Assembly: GCF_000703045.1 (NCBI RefSeq)
Contig: NZ_JNLJ01000001.1
Location: forward strand, 835,501-899,500
Reading direction: 5' to 3'
Length of the DNA: 64,000 nt
From: Persephonella sp. IF05-L8
GTDB taxonomy: Bacteria > Aquificota > Aquificia > Aquificales > Hydrogenothermaceae
The notes beneath the pieces were generated by a model that was given only the letters and a program-made list of their open reading frames with translations, did not search any database and was not told the DNA's origin. A program made the translations under genes and the position numbers. This document shows, piece after piece, positions 53,191-62,257 of the stretch (position 1 is its first letter; each line of letters opens with the position of its first letter).

Positions 53191-53208
53191 AAGACTTGAG
53201 GAGCTAAA

Positions 53209-54099
53209 ATGGAAAGTTTTGAGCAGATTAAAAAAGATTTTGATTTTACAGAAGAAGATGTCAGAAATATTTTGTATCTAAAACCTGTTATGGAAAAATA
53301 TAAAGACGAATTTATAGATAGATTTTATAAATTTATATCCAGATTTCCAGAAACATCTCGTTATCTTAAATCAGAGGAAATTATTGCCCGTCATCAAGAA
53401 AAACTTAAAGAGTGGTATGATGACCTTCTTTCTGGGAAGTATGATTATCGCTATTTCCAAAAACTCTATAGAATTGGCGAGAAACATGTTGAGATAGGTC
53501 TTCCAACCCATTATGTTAATGCCTCATTTAACTTTATAAGAAGGTTCTTTATTGAGAAGATTAATCAGGAATTTGGACTATCAGAAAAAAGAAACCAGTT
53601 AGTAGTCTCAATAGGAAAATTACTTGATATAAATCTTGATGTTCTAACAGCAGCATATAGAGAACAGGAGCTAAGCCGTTATCAAGTGATGTCAAGGTTT
53701 GAAAAAGTCCTTTATTCAACTGCCAAAAGATTTTCAGATATGCTGGATTTTGCTCTGGTAGGAGCATTAATATTGGTTGCTCTATTTGTTGTTGGTTTAT
53801 TCTTTTATGACGTTTATCAACTGATATTTGGCATTGTTCCAATAGATAAAGGAATTTTAATGGCACTTGGAACACTTCTGGTGTTGTGGGCTGTTTCTGA
53901 GCTTATGCAAGAAGAGATAAAACATCTAAAGGGCGGTGGCTTTGCAATAGGTGCTTTTATAGGAGTTGCTCTTGCAGCATTAATTAGAAAAATTTTGATT
54001 GTTTCTCTTTCTGAGGAAAAAGCCATACAACTTCTTAGTTATGGGGCTATAGTATTATCTCTTGGTATAGTCTACTGGTTATTATCCAAGAAAAAATAA
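53209..54099 (+). CDS. Protoglobin domain fused to a PsiE-like membrane domain
   Basis: 296 residues. Residues 1-155 are a globin-coupled-sensor/protoglobin domain: FDFTEEDVRNILYLKPVMEK, KLYRIGEKHVEIGLPTHYVN with the proximal heme His (KHVEIGL), and FNFIRRFF. Residues 175-296 contain four membrane helices (DFALVGALILVALFVVGLFF; the MALGTLLVLWAVSELMQEEI helix; GGFAIGAFIGVALAALIRKI; YGAIVLSLGIVYWLL). They resemble the phosphate-starvation protein PsiE. The protein could sense O2, NO or CO at the membrane. First of three closely spaced genes. Confidence 0.78.
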   Translation: MESFEQIKKDFDFTEEDVRNILYLKPVMEKYKDEFIDRFYKFISRFPETSRYLKSEEIIARHQEKLKEWYDDLLSGKYDYRYFQKLYRIGEKHVEIGLPTHYVNASFNFIRRFFIEKINQEFGLSEKRNQLVVSIGKLLDINLDVLTAAYREQELSRYQVMSRFEKVLYSTAKRFSDMLDFALVGALILVALFVVGLFFYDVYQLIFGIVPIDKGILMALGTLLVLWAVSELMQEEIKHLKGGGFAIGAFIGVALAALIRKILIVSLSEEKAIQLLSYGAIVLSLGIVYWLLSKKK

Positions 54100-54112
54100 T
54101 AAAGGAGAAAAA

Positions 54113-56074
54113 TTGAAACTTAAATTTAAAAACAGAACAGAGTATAGGCACTATTGGGAACATCTTGTTGAGCTGGAGCGGGATGCAGAGAAGGAATTTC
54201 ACCTGAATGAAATAATTTCTTTATCAGGAAAAGAAAGGGAGAAAAAAGGTAGGGCAATCTTAGGACTAAAAGCGTCTTTTTTAGGAACGATTATTGGAGA
54301 TTTCCTTGTTTACAGATTTTACAGGGATGATATGCCTGACCATCAGATAAATGTTGGTGATGTTGTTCTGGTCAGTAGAAAACATCCATTAAAAGATGGA
54401 ATAGAAGGAACAGTTTTTGAAAAAGGAAAATATTTCCTTACAGTTGTTTTTTCCCAGAGATTACCAGCAGGAAAAAAATGGCGTATAGACCTGTTTGTAA
54501 ATGATATAACCTTTAAAAGAATGCTCGGAAGTCTGGAATTTTTTGAGAAAGGATACTCCCTTTATGATGAAAAAATTATTCTGGGACATAAAAAACCAGA
54601 AATATGTGAAGAGGATTTAGAGTTTGTAAATGAAAATCTAAACCAGTTTCAAAAAGAGGCTGTAAAAAAGGCAGTCTGTTCACCACAACTATTTTTGATA
54701 CATGGTCCCCCAGGGACAGGAAAAACCACGACGCTGATAGAAGTAATACTTCAACATACCAGAAAAGAGAAAAAAATCCTTGCTACAGCAGATAGCAATA
54801 CGGCAGTTGATAATATAGTTGAGGGACTATTGAGATATGATGTAAATGTTGTCAGAATTGGACATCCTGCAAGGCTAAAAAAAGAACTGCTTTCTGTTTC
54901 GTTAGATGCAAAAGTGGAAACACACCCTAAATATGCAGAAATTAAAAGTATTGAAAAAAAGATAAACAAGTTGAAATCTTTGCAAGAAAACTATTTAAAA
55001 CCTATTCCCCAGAGAAGAAGAGGTCTTTCCTATGATGAAATTCTGAAATACGCAAAAGTCGGTAAAAAGGTTAGAGGGCACAAATTAGAAACCCTGAAAA
55101 AAATGGCAGAATGGATAAGACTTCAAAAGGATATCCAGAAACTTGTAAACCAGAAGAAAAATCTGGAAGAACAGATTATTGAAGACATCCTTGAAGAAGC
55201 TGATGTGGTTTGTGCTACTAACTCAGGAGCAGGCTCAGATTTCCTATTTGAGGATATATTTGATGTGATTTTTATAGATGAAGCCTCTCAGGCAACAGAA
55301 CCTTCCTGTTTAATACCACTGATAAAAGGCAAAAAGGCAGTTCTCGCCGGTGACCATAAACAGCTTCCACCAACGGTTTTACACCCTGAAGCCAAAGGCT
55401 TATCTTTTACAATGTTTGAGAGATTTATAAAAATCTATCCTGAAAGTGCCTACATGCTGAAAATTCAATACAGGATGAATGACCTTATAAAAGAATTCCC
55501 TTCCAGAGAGTTTTATAACGGCGAACTGGTATCTGCAGAAGAAGTAAAAGACAGAAAACTATCTGATATTACAGGGAAAACAGGGAAAGACCCTATAACA
55601 AATGACACACCTGTTGTTTTCATTGATACCCATGGCAGATTTATGGAAAAACAGAAAAAAGGCAGCCGTTCAAAATATAATCCAGAAGAGGCAAAAATTG
55701 TCCAGTTTATTATAAATAAACTAAAGGAATTAGGCATTCCATCTGAAGATATTGGGGTAATAACACCATACAAAGACCATGAAGAGTATCTGAAAAAACT
55801 TGTGCCAGATGTTGAGGTGAAAACTGTTGATGGATTTCAGGGCAGGGAAAAAGAGGTAATCATAATATCGCTGGTTCGTTCTAATCCAGATGAGGAAATA
55901 GGATTTTTAGATGACCTGAGAAGATTAAATGTTGCTTTAACCCGTGCCAAAAGAAAACTAATTGTAATAGGAGATGCAAATACCCTATCCTCAAATGAAA
56001 CATACAGAAAATTCCTTCAATTTGTTAAAGAAAAAAATGGATTTTTTCCTGTGGAAAAGATATTAGAGGAATGA
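54113..56074 (+). CDS. IGHMBP2/Upf1-type superfamily 1 helicase
   Basis: 653 residues from TTG 54113, behind aaggag. N-terminal beta-barrel domain (VGDVVLVSRKHPLKDGIEGT), then helicase motifs: Walker A HGPPGTGKTTTLIEV, ADSNTAVDNIVEGL, DEASQATEPSCLIPL, GDHKQLPPTV, QYRMNDLI, VDGFQGREKEVIIISLVRSN, LNVALTRAKRKLIVIGD. This is the IGHMBP2/Upf1 (TIGR00376) group, common in archaea and eukaryotes and patchy in bacteria. It acts on DNA or RNA. Confidence 0.92.
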   Translation: MKLKFKNRTEYRHYWEHLVELERDAEKEFHLNEIISLSGKEREKKGRAILGLKASFLGTIIGDFLVYRFYRDDMPDHQINVGDVVLVSRKHPLKDGIEGTVFEKGKYFLTVVFSQRLPAGKKWRIDLFVNDITFKRMLGSLEFFEKGYSLYDEKIILGHKKPEICEEDLEFVNENLNQFQKEAVKKAVCSPQLFLIHGPPGTGKTTTLIEVILQHTRKEKKILATADSNTAVDNIVEGLLRYDVNVVRIGHPARLKKELLSVSLDAKVETHPKYAEIKSIEKKINKLKSLQENYLKPIPQRRRGLSYDEILKYAKVGKKVRGHKLETLKKMAEWIRLQKDIQKLVNQKKNLEEQIIEDILEEADVVCATNSGAGSDFLFEDIFDVIFIDEASQATEPSCLIPLIKGKKAVLAGDHKQLPPTVLHPEAKGLSFTMFERFIKIYPESAYMLKIQYRMNDLIKEFPSREFYNGELVSAEEVKDRKLSDITGKTGKDPITNDTPVVFIDTHGRFMEKQKKGSRSKYNPEEAKIVQFIINKLKELGIPSEDIGVITPYKDHEEYLKKLVPDVEVKTVDGFQGREKEVIIISLVRSNPDEEIGFLDDLRRLNVALTRAKRKLIVIGDANTLSSNETYRKFLQFVKEKNGFFPVEKILEE

Positions 56075-56601
56075 TGTTTATATTTAAGCTAATTTTTAAA
56101 CCTTCAGAATACTGGCCAGAATTTGAAAAGGATAAAAATAGCTGGCAGGAGTATTTTTTTAAATATGCCTTAACTTTCGGCCTGATTGGGCCTGTTCTGT
56201 CTTTTATTAGCCTTAAAGATATTTCTTTCCAGAAAGCTATTATTTATGCACCTGCAACTTATATAGCAGATATGACCGTTTTGTTTGTTTTTTCTTTTTT
56301 AACTGCAAAACTGCTGAGGATGGATTTTTCCACTATTATGAAGTTTTATATTCTGGTTAATATTCCAATATGGCTGTCTGATGTTTTTGATATATACCAG
56401 CCATTACGGGTTTTAAGCAATATAGGATTTTTGTATAGTTTTTACCTTTTGTACACAGGTTTAAAATTTTTCAAAAAAGAGAAATATATCTTGCCTGTTT
56501 TTGTTATTCATTTAGTTTTGTATGTATTAAATGCTGTTTTATCTGAAGTAATAGCCACAAATCCAATTCTAAAAAAAATGATAAAAATCTTAACCTTTTA
56601 A
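56071..56601 (+). CDS. Yip1-like membrane protein
   Basis: 176 residues. Short cytosolic start (FKLIFKPSEYWPEFEKDKNS), typical of Yip1-domain proteins, then about five membrane helices (FGLIGPVLSFISL; YIADMTVLFVFSFLTAKLL; FYILVNIPIWLSDVFDIYQ; FLYSFYLLYTGLKFF; LPVFVIHLVLYVLNAVLSEV). Overlaps the helicase stop by 4 bp. Bacterial role unknown. It overlaps the convergent gene at 56590 by 12 bp. Confidence 0.7.
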   Translation: MMFIFKLIFKPSEYWPEFEKDKNSWQEYFFKYALTFGLIGPVLSFISLKDISFQKAIIYAPATYIADMTVLFVFSFLTAKLLRMDFSTIMKFYILVNIPIWLSDVFDIYQPLRVLSNIGFLYSFYLLYTGLKFFKKEKYILPVFVIHLVLYVLNAVLSEVIATNPILKKMIKILTF

Positions 56602-56925
56602 ACTTTCTCTAAGTTTTAACAGATTTTCTTTAGTTAAAGGAATTTTTTCATTTTCATAACTTAGATAAATATTTCCACTACATTTCAGGTTGAAAGGTTC
56701 TTTTATATATTCCTCAAATAAAAAATCATCACCAACTTTAAATGCCAGAGCAGCAATAATTAATGGACTTTCTGGGCATTCAGAAAGCTGAAACCATTTT
56801 ATTGCCTCTGTGTAATGCCTTTCTTTAATATGCCTTATACCCTTTAAAAAATTTTCGTCAGCCTGTTTTATACTATTTTCGTCTACTAAAAACTTAAGCT
56901 TTTTTAGTTTTTGAGGGTCTATCAT
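56590..56925 (-). CDS. Hypothetical protein with one TPR-like repeat
   Basis: 111 residues. Helical, with NFLKGIRHIKERHYTEAIKW resembling a single TPR, then FQLSECPESPLIIAALAFK. The end is charged (PLTKENLLKLRESLKG). No signal peptide. Start overlaps the stop of the phosphatase gene upstream by 4 bp, so translation is coupled. I do not recognise the family. Confidence 0.55.
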   Translation of the reverse strand: MIDPQKLKKLKFLVDENSIKQADENFLKGIRHIKERHYTEAIKWFQLSECPESPLIIAALAFKVGDDFLFEEYIKEPFNLKCSGNIYLSYENEKIPLTKENLLKLRESLKG

Positions 56926-57350
56926 TTTCTCTTTGCAAGATTTTGTAGAAAGTTAATCTGATGAAAAGTTGAAGGCTGAAATCCTTTTGCCATTACTGTG
57001 TTTAAAGCTTCTTCATAGCTTTTGCCGGAGTGTATAAGATAACCTGCCAGAAATGTTCCGCTTCTTGCCTGTCCGTATTTGCAGTGGACAACCACTTTTT
57101 TATTGTCTTTTATCTCATCAATATACTGATAAACAGCCAGGAAATCTTCTTCTGGAATAATCTGATACATATCAAAAGGAATTCTTATAACCTCAAATCC
57201 CATTTCTTTTTGTTTTTGGGCAATAAAATCGCCGTAATCTCCTTTCAGCAGGTTTATAATTATATCAACCCCTTCTTCTTTCCAGGTTTTTAGCTCTTCT
57301 AACTCAGGGGCTCTGCTGCCCCCAAGATAATCTGTAATCCAGCGTATCAT
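56922..57350 (-). CDS. Dual-specificity protein phosphatase-like
   Basis: 142 residues. Cysteine-phosphatase signature HCKYGQARSGT (HCx5R) with an Asp upstream as general acid candidate. Start IRWITDYLGGSRAPELEELK resembles archaeal and small bacterial dual-specificity phosphatases. Substrate unknown. It overlaps gltX by 4 bp, an association likely due to compaction. Confidence 0.88.
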   Translation of the reverse strand: MIRWITDYLGGSRAPELEELKTWKEEGVDIIINLLKGDYGDFIAQKQKEMGFEVIRIPFDMYQIIPEEDFLAVYQYIDEIKDNKKVVVHCKYGQARSGTFLAGYLIHSGKSYEEALNTVMAKGFQPSTFHQINFLQNLAKRK

Positions 57351-58783
57351 CCAAAATACTCCAAAGCTCTTTGTAGTCTGTGTTTTACCCTTTCTATACC
57401 TATAACTTCCACCAATGTTGCAATATCTACACCTGAGGTTTCCCCTGTAAGTGCCACTCTAATTGGCATAAATAATCCTTTTCCTTTTACTCCAAGCTCT
57501 TTTTGAATTTCCTTTGTGATTTTTTTGAAATCCTCTTTGGTTATTTGATTTCTATCCTTTATTTTTTCATAAAATAACTGGACTACCTTATATCCACTTT
57601 CATCCTCAAGGAATTTTTTGCCTTCTTCTGAGTAATGGAAATCATCAACAAAGAATGGTTTTGCCCTTTCTTCTATATCCATTAATGTTTCAAGACTATC
57701 TCTGATAGCTTCCATTACCTTTTTGTAATACTCAAAATCTGCCTTATAGCCAAATCCCTCAAAAAATGGAATAGCTCTTCTGGTAAGGTCTTCAAGGTCT
57801 AATTTTTCCCTGATATAAACACCATTAAGCCATTTTAGTTTTGCCCTATCAAAAACAGCAGGGGCATTATGAACATCTTCTATGTCAAATTCAGCAATTA
57901 TTTCTTCTTTTGATAAAACCTCATTATCTCCTTTTGGATGCCAGCCAAGGAGGGCAAGCCCATTGAACATTGCTTCTGAAACATATCCGTCATCTCTAAA
58001 TGCTCGGACTGAAACAGCACCATGTCTTTTGGATAACTTACTTCTATCTTCTCCTAAAATAATCGGCAGATGGGCAAATTTAGGCTCTGTAAATCCCAGA
58101 GCCCTGTAAATAAGGATTTGTTTTGGGGTATTGGATAAATGGTCTTCTCCCCTTATCACATGGGTAATTTCCATCAGAGCATCATCAACAACAACTACAA
58201 AATTGTAAACAGGTGAGCCATCAGACCTGACTATCACAAAATCACCAAACTCATCAACATTTATCTCAACTGTTCCTTTTATTAAATCTTCAAAGACAAT
58301 ATATTCCCCATCAGGCACCCTAAATCTCCATACGTAAGGTTTGCCTTCCTCTTCGTATTTTTTTATTTCCTCAGGTGTAAGGTTTCTACATTTTCCTGAG
58401 TATCTTGGAGGTCTTCCTTCTGCAAGTGCTTTTTTTCTTTCTTCCTCAAGTTCTTCAGGGGTACAGAAGCATTTATATATATGTCCACTTTCTTTTAACT
58501 TTTCAACATACTCGTTATAAATTTCTGTTCTTTCAGATTGTCTGTAAGGTCCGTAATCTCCACCTACATCTGGGCCCTCGTCCCATTCAATTCCAAGCCA
58601 TTTAAGGTCATCTATTAGCATCTCTTCGTATTCTTTTTTTGACCTTTCTTTGTCAGTATCCTCAATTCTTAGAACAAGTTTTCCCCCTGTATGTCTGGCA
58701 TATATGTAATTAAACAGGGCTGTTCTGGCATTCCCCAGATGTAAATATCCTGTTGGGCTTGGTGCAAACCTTACTCTTACCAC
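57347..58783 (-). CDS. gltX: Glutamyl-tRNA synthetase
   Basis: 478 residues from GTG 58783, 4 nt after ggaggt; a GTG at 58795 would add MEVK without a ribosome site. HIGH-equivalent FAPSPTGYLHLGNARTALFN and KMSKS-equivalent RSKLSKRHGAVS mark class I GluRS. Typical anticodon-binding C-terminus. Charges tRNA-Glu; one such gene is at 33013-33087. Whether it also charges tRNA-Gln cannot be told. Confidence 0.96.
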   Translation of the reverse strand: MVRVRFAPSPTGYLHLGNARTALFNYIYARHTGGKLVLRIEDTDKERSKKEYEEMLIDDLKWLGIEWDEGPDVGGDYGPYRQSERTEIYNEYVEKLKESGHIYKCFCTPEELEEERKKALAEGRPPRYSGKCRNLTPEEIKKYEEEGKPYVWRFRVPDGEYIVFEDLIKGTVEINVDEFGDFVIVRSDGSPVYNFVVVVDDALMEITHVIRGEDHLSNTPKQILIYRALGFTEPKFAHLPIILGEDRSKLSKRHGAVSVRAFRDDGYVSEAMFNGLALLGWHPKGDNEVLSKEEIIAEFDIEDVHNAPAVFDRAKLKWLNGVYIREKLDLEDLTRRAIPFFEGFGYKADFEYYKKVMEAIRDSLETLMDIEERAKPFFVDDFHYSEEGKKFLEDESGYKVVQLFYEKIKDRNQITKEDFKKITKEIQKELGVKGKGLFMPIRVALTGETSGVDIATLVEVIGIERVKHRLQRALEYFG

Positions 58784-58984
58784 TTTGACCTCCACTTCTA
58801 AGTAATTAACCTATAAACTTTCTTTGAAATAATACGAAATATCTTAGAAAACAAATATTTTACTACATCTGGGGGAATAATAGAAATTCAAAAATTTTAG
58901 AGGTATAATATGCCAGGCCAACAAGTTATATATTTATTAATAAAAGGTAATAAATATTATTAATTTAAAGAAGGGGGGTATAAC

Positions 58985-61732
58985 ATGAAGTTAAAACAAG
59001 CATTATTTACGGGAAAGTTCCTTGCCTTAACAATGGCAGGAACTGTGATGTTTAGTTGTAGTGATGGAGGTGGAGGAGGTACGGCTGGAAGTACAGATGT
59101 TACAGTGCAATCTGAAGGAAGCGTTAGACTTGGAGTTGTAGAAGGTGCTACAGTTGAAATTTATGAAATTGGAGATGATGGAAAACCTGTTTTAAAATGG
59201 ACAGAACAATCTTCTGGTGGTAATTCCCTCGGTGAAATAGGAAAATTCAATCTACATGCAGATGAATTAGACCCTAATAAAGTGTATTTATATGTAGCCA
59301 ATGGAGGACAGGACTGGGATGTGAATAATGACGGTATAAAAGATAGTAATCCAACTCCTAATAAAGGTAAAATCAGAGCTTTAGCTACAGGTGAAGAGAT
59401 TAAAATGTTAGGTAATGATTTTACATTATCACCTCTTAGTGAACTAATTGCAGAAAAGACCTTACCTGATTTAACCGAAAGTTCTTTAAAAGGAACTTAT
59501 AATCCTACAGATTTTGCAGAAAAGTTGGATAACACAGCCAAAGAATTAGTTGATGATATTAATAATGATGGAGTAGTAGATAATATTGATGCTCTGGTAT
59601 TTGACCCTGCAAACGAAGAAGCTAAGAATAAAGTAAAGGCACCTTTTAAAGGACATGTTGATGATATTGCCAATGATATAAGAGATGGTAAATTACCTCT
59701 TCTTTCTGCAAATCCTGTTCTTGATGAAAAAGATACAGGTGGAAATGCAAAAAATGCAGCAGCATCTCCAGATGGAAAATATGCTTATGTCATTAATGAT
59801 GATGGAAAAATGAATGTATTTGATATTTCTAACCCTGAAAATATGGAGCAAAAAAATTCATCTCCTGTAGATACTGGAGTTGCTACACCTGAAGATTTAA
59901 AACCTTCAACAGATGGTGAATATGCTTACCTGGCAGGTGGAAATGATGGAGTTGCAATGCTTGACCTTGATGATAATAATGATGGAGAGAAAATTGACCC
60001 TAAAAACCTAATTACAATAGACCCAGATGGAGATACTACAAAAGGTTCAGCAAAAGCCCTTGATGTTGTTAATGATGGAACAAATGATTATGTTGTGGTT
60101 GCTGATGGAGATGAAGGAATTGCACTTCTTAAAGCCGACCCAGCAAATACAGGAAATGAATTAACAAGTATAGAAACAAAACCAACAGGTACAACTTCAG
60201 ATGCAAATGATGTTGCTACATCTAAAGATGGTAAATATGCTTACGTTGCAGATGGAGAAAATGGTCTTGTAACATTCAAAATTGACTCTAATGATGAAAA
60301 TGGAGACGGGAATAAACTTGAAAATCTAAACACAGATGACACCTTAGAATACGGGAAAGCACAGGCAGTGGCAGTTTCTCCAGATGGAAAATATGTCTAT
60401 GTAACGGTTCAGGAAGACAACCCTGACCCAGCTCAAGCAAAAGCTTATCTTTTAACCTATGGCCTATGTAATCCTGAAGACCCTGTTCTGTTAAATGTTG
60501 AAGACCTTCCAAAAGGAAGCACTCCATCAGATATTGTAGTTTCTCCAGAAAAAGAAAAATTATTTATACCTGATGGAGATAATGGGTTAATCTCTGCAGA
60601 TATATCTGACCCATCAAAACCAGAAGTTGATGGTTTTGTAAATACAGATGGTTCTGTAAATGGAGTTGCTTTAAAGGATAATGGAACCTATGCAATAGTT
60701 ACGGATAATGACAAAGGGGTAAAATCTATAGCGACAGACCTTATTCCACCTATCGTTCTTGGATATGCAAGCACTTATGCAGCTATTGACCTTACTGAAA
60801 CAAAAGACAAACTTTATTCATTGATAGCTGATGCTTATTGTGGTCTTAGAATTGCCGATGTAAGTGACCCGTCAAATCCAGAAATACTTAATGATTGTGT
60901 ATGGGACACAGGTAAATATGCAAATAGCGTTGCTGTAAGTAATGACGGGAATACAGCTTATGTGGCAACTTCAGCAGGTGGTGTGGATATATATGATGTA
61001 TCAGATAAAAAAGCACCTAATAATGTGGGTAATATTCCTGTTAAAAGTGCCGGAGATGCATGTATAAATGAGGCAATAAATTGTGATGCTGCACATGATG
61101 TTTATTTAGATGAAAACAGAGGGCTTATTTTTGTTGCTGAGGGAACAGCAGGATTGAGAATTTTCAGTATTTCTGATAATTCTGAAGTGGGAAGTCTTGA
61201 TGATGGAGATACTTCTGCTGCAAGTGGAAATGACATAAGAACTGTTGAACTCACACCTGATGGACAAAAAGCTATTCTTGGAGATATTAAGAGAGGAATT
61301 ATCATAGTTGATGTTTCTGACCCAGCTAATCCACGAGAGGAACAGGTAATTCCTACCGGAATAGGACTTCAGGACAGTGTAGCAATAAATGGGAACTATA
61401 TATATGTTGCTGCAGGAGAGAATGGAGTTAGAGTGTTTGACGCAACTTCTTATAATGAAGTAAGTAATCTTTCTTATAAGGAAAATGATATGGAAGTTAT
61501 ATTTGCAAATGCCGTTAAGATTTCTTCAGATGGAAAAGTGGCTTTTGTATCTGATGTTGAAAAAGGTCTTGTAATCCTAAACATATCAGACCCAGCCAAT
61601 CCTGTGGTTCTGGGAATGCTTGATACACCAGGAGAGTCTTATTCTTCTGTTATTGATGGGGATAAATCTATTGGATTTGTGGCTGATGGCTCAAAAGGTC
61701 TACTACTTCTTGATGTATCTTCATTTAAATAA
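58985..61732 (+). CDS. Large LVIVD/beta-propeller-repeat surface lipoprotein
   Basis: 915 residues. Lipobox GTVMFSC, then a Gly-rich linker. Two Ca-binding-like loops, DVNNDGIKDSN and DINNDGVVDNID, lie in the N-terminal third. The rest is about a dozen repeats of the type SPDGKYAYV...LVTFDIS.. (for example ASPDGKYAYVINDDGK, ISDPANPVVLGML), the LVIVD pattern of beta-propellers. Strong aaggggggt ribosome site. Likely an outer-surface, calcium-dependent binding or adhesion protein; partner unknown. Own operon, ended by the hairpin at 61739. Confidence 0.85.
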   Translation: MKLKQALFTGKFLALTMAGTVMFSCSDGGGGGTAGSTDVTVQSEGSVRLGVVEGATVEIYEIGDDGKPVLKWTEQSSGGNSLGEIGKFNLHADELDPNKVYLYVANGGQDWDVNNDGIKDSNPTPNKGKIRALATGEEIKMLGNDFTLSPLSELIAEKTLPDLTESSLKGTYNPTDFAEKLDNTAKELVDDINNDGVVDNIDALVFDPANEEAKNKVKAPFKGHVDDIANDIRDGKLPLLSANPVLDEKDTGGNAKNAAASPDGKYAYVINDDGKMNVFDISNPENMEQKNSSPVDTGVATPEDLKPSTDGEYAYLAGGNDGVAMLDLDDNNDGEKIDPKNLITIDPDGDTTKGSAKALDVVNDGTNDYVVVADGDEGIALLKADPANTGNELTSIETKPTGTTSDANDVATSKDGKYAYVADGENGLVTFKIDSNDENGDGNKLENLNTDDTLEYGKAQAVAVSPDGKYVYVTVQEDNPDPAQAKAYLLTYGLCNPEDPVLLNVEDLPKGSTPSDIVVSPEKEKLFIPDGDNGLISADISDPSKPEVDGFVNTDGSVNGVALKDNGTYAIVTDNDKGVKSIATDLIPPIVLGYASTYAAIDLTETKDKLYSLIADAYCGLRIADVSDPSNPEILNDCVWDTGKYANSVAVSNDGNTAYVATSAGGVDIYDVSDKKAPNNVGNIPVKSAGDACINEAINCDAAHDVYLDENRGLIFVAEGTAGLRIFSISDNSEVGSLDDGDTSAASGNDIRTVELTPDGQKAILGDIKRGIIIVDVSDPANPREEQVIPTGIGLQDSVAINGNYIYVAAGENGVRVFDATSYNEVSNLSYKENDMEVIFANAVKISSDGKVAFVSDVEKGLVILNISDPANPVVLGMLDTPGESYSSVIDGDKSIGFVADGSKGLLLLDVSSFK

Positions 61733-61738
61733 TCTTCT

Positions 61739-61762
61739 AAGGGGGCTTAAGCCCCCTTTTTT
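61739..61762 (+). terminator. Rho-independent terminator
   Basis: AAGGGGGCTT/AAGCCCCCTTTTTTC directly after the lipoprotein stop. Perfect stem and T6 run. Confidence 0.93.
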
Positions 61763-61858
61763 CTTTTCATCAAAGTTAGATTTTCGTAGAATTCTTTGTA
61801 AAATTTTCAATCCAGATTTCAAATTTTTAGTCTTAATTATAAAAGTAATATAAAATCA

Positions 61859-62257
61859 TCAGTTTATATTTAAAAAAATCAAAGCGACTACAGCACCTAT
61901 AATCAGGGAAAGTAGAGCAATTATTATATTTGCTGCCCTCTTAAGTTCATCTTCTGCGTTTTGAATAATGATACTATTTTCGTCGTATAATTCCTTCAAA
62001 AGCTTAGATTTTTCTATTTTGTTTAAAATCTGTTTTGTTTTTAGATTGAAGCAATAAATTTCCTGCCATTTCTGGTCTTTATGAAAGAACTGGAGAATTT
62101 TCAGCTTATCATTCTCAATTTCTATGGTTATTTTGTAGAAGGATATAAAATCCTGTATCTTTTCATACTCTTTATCTCCAAGTATTTCTTTATATATCTG
62201 TAAAACCTTTGTATCCAAATCTTCTCCTATAAAGGAGAGACTTTTAGCAGCCATCAT
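61859..62257 (-). CDS. Hypothetical protein with C-terminal membrane anchor
   Basis: 132 residues. A soluble alpha/beta part (VLQIYKEILGDKEYEKIQDF, then KITIEIENDKLKILQFFHKD) and one membrane helix at the very end (IIIALLSLIIGAVVALIFLN). Tail-anchored topology is rare in bacteria. Its start overlaps the polX stop by 4 bp, so it is coupled to polX. Family not recognised. Confidence 0.6.
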   Translation of the reverse strand: MMAAKSLSFIGEDLDTKVLQIYKEILGDKEYEKIQDFISFYKITIEIENDKLKILQFFHKDQKWQEIYCFNLKTKQILNKIEKSKLLKELYDENSIIIQNAEDELKRAANIIIALLSLIIGAVVALIFLNIN

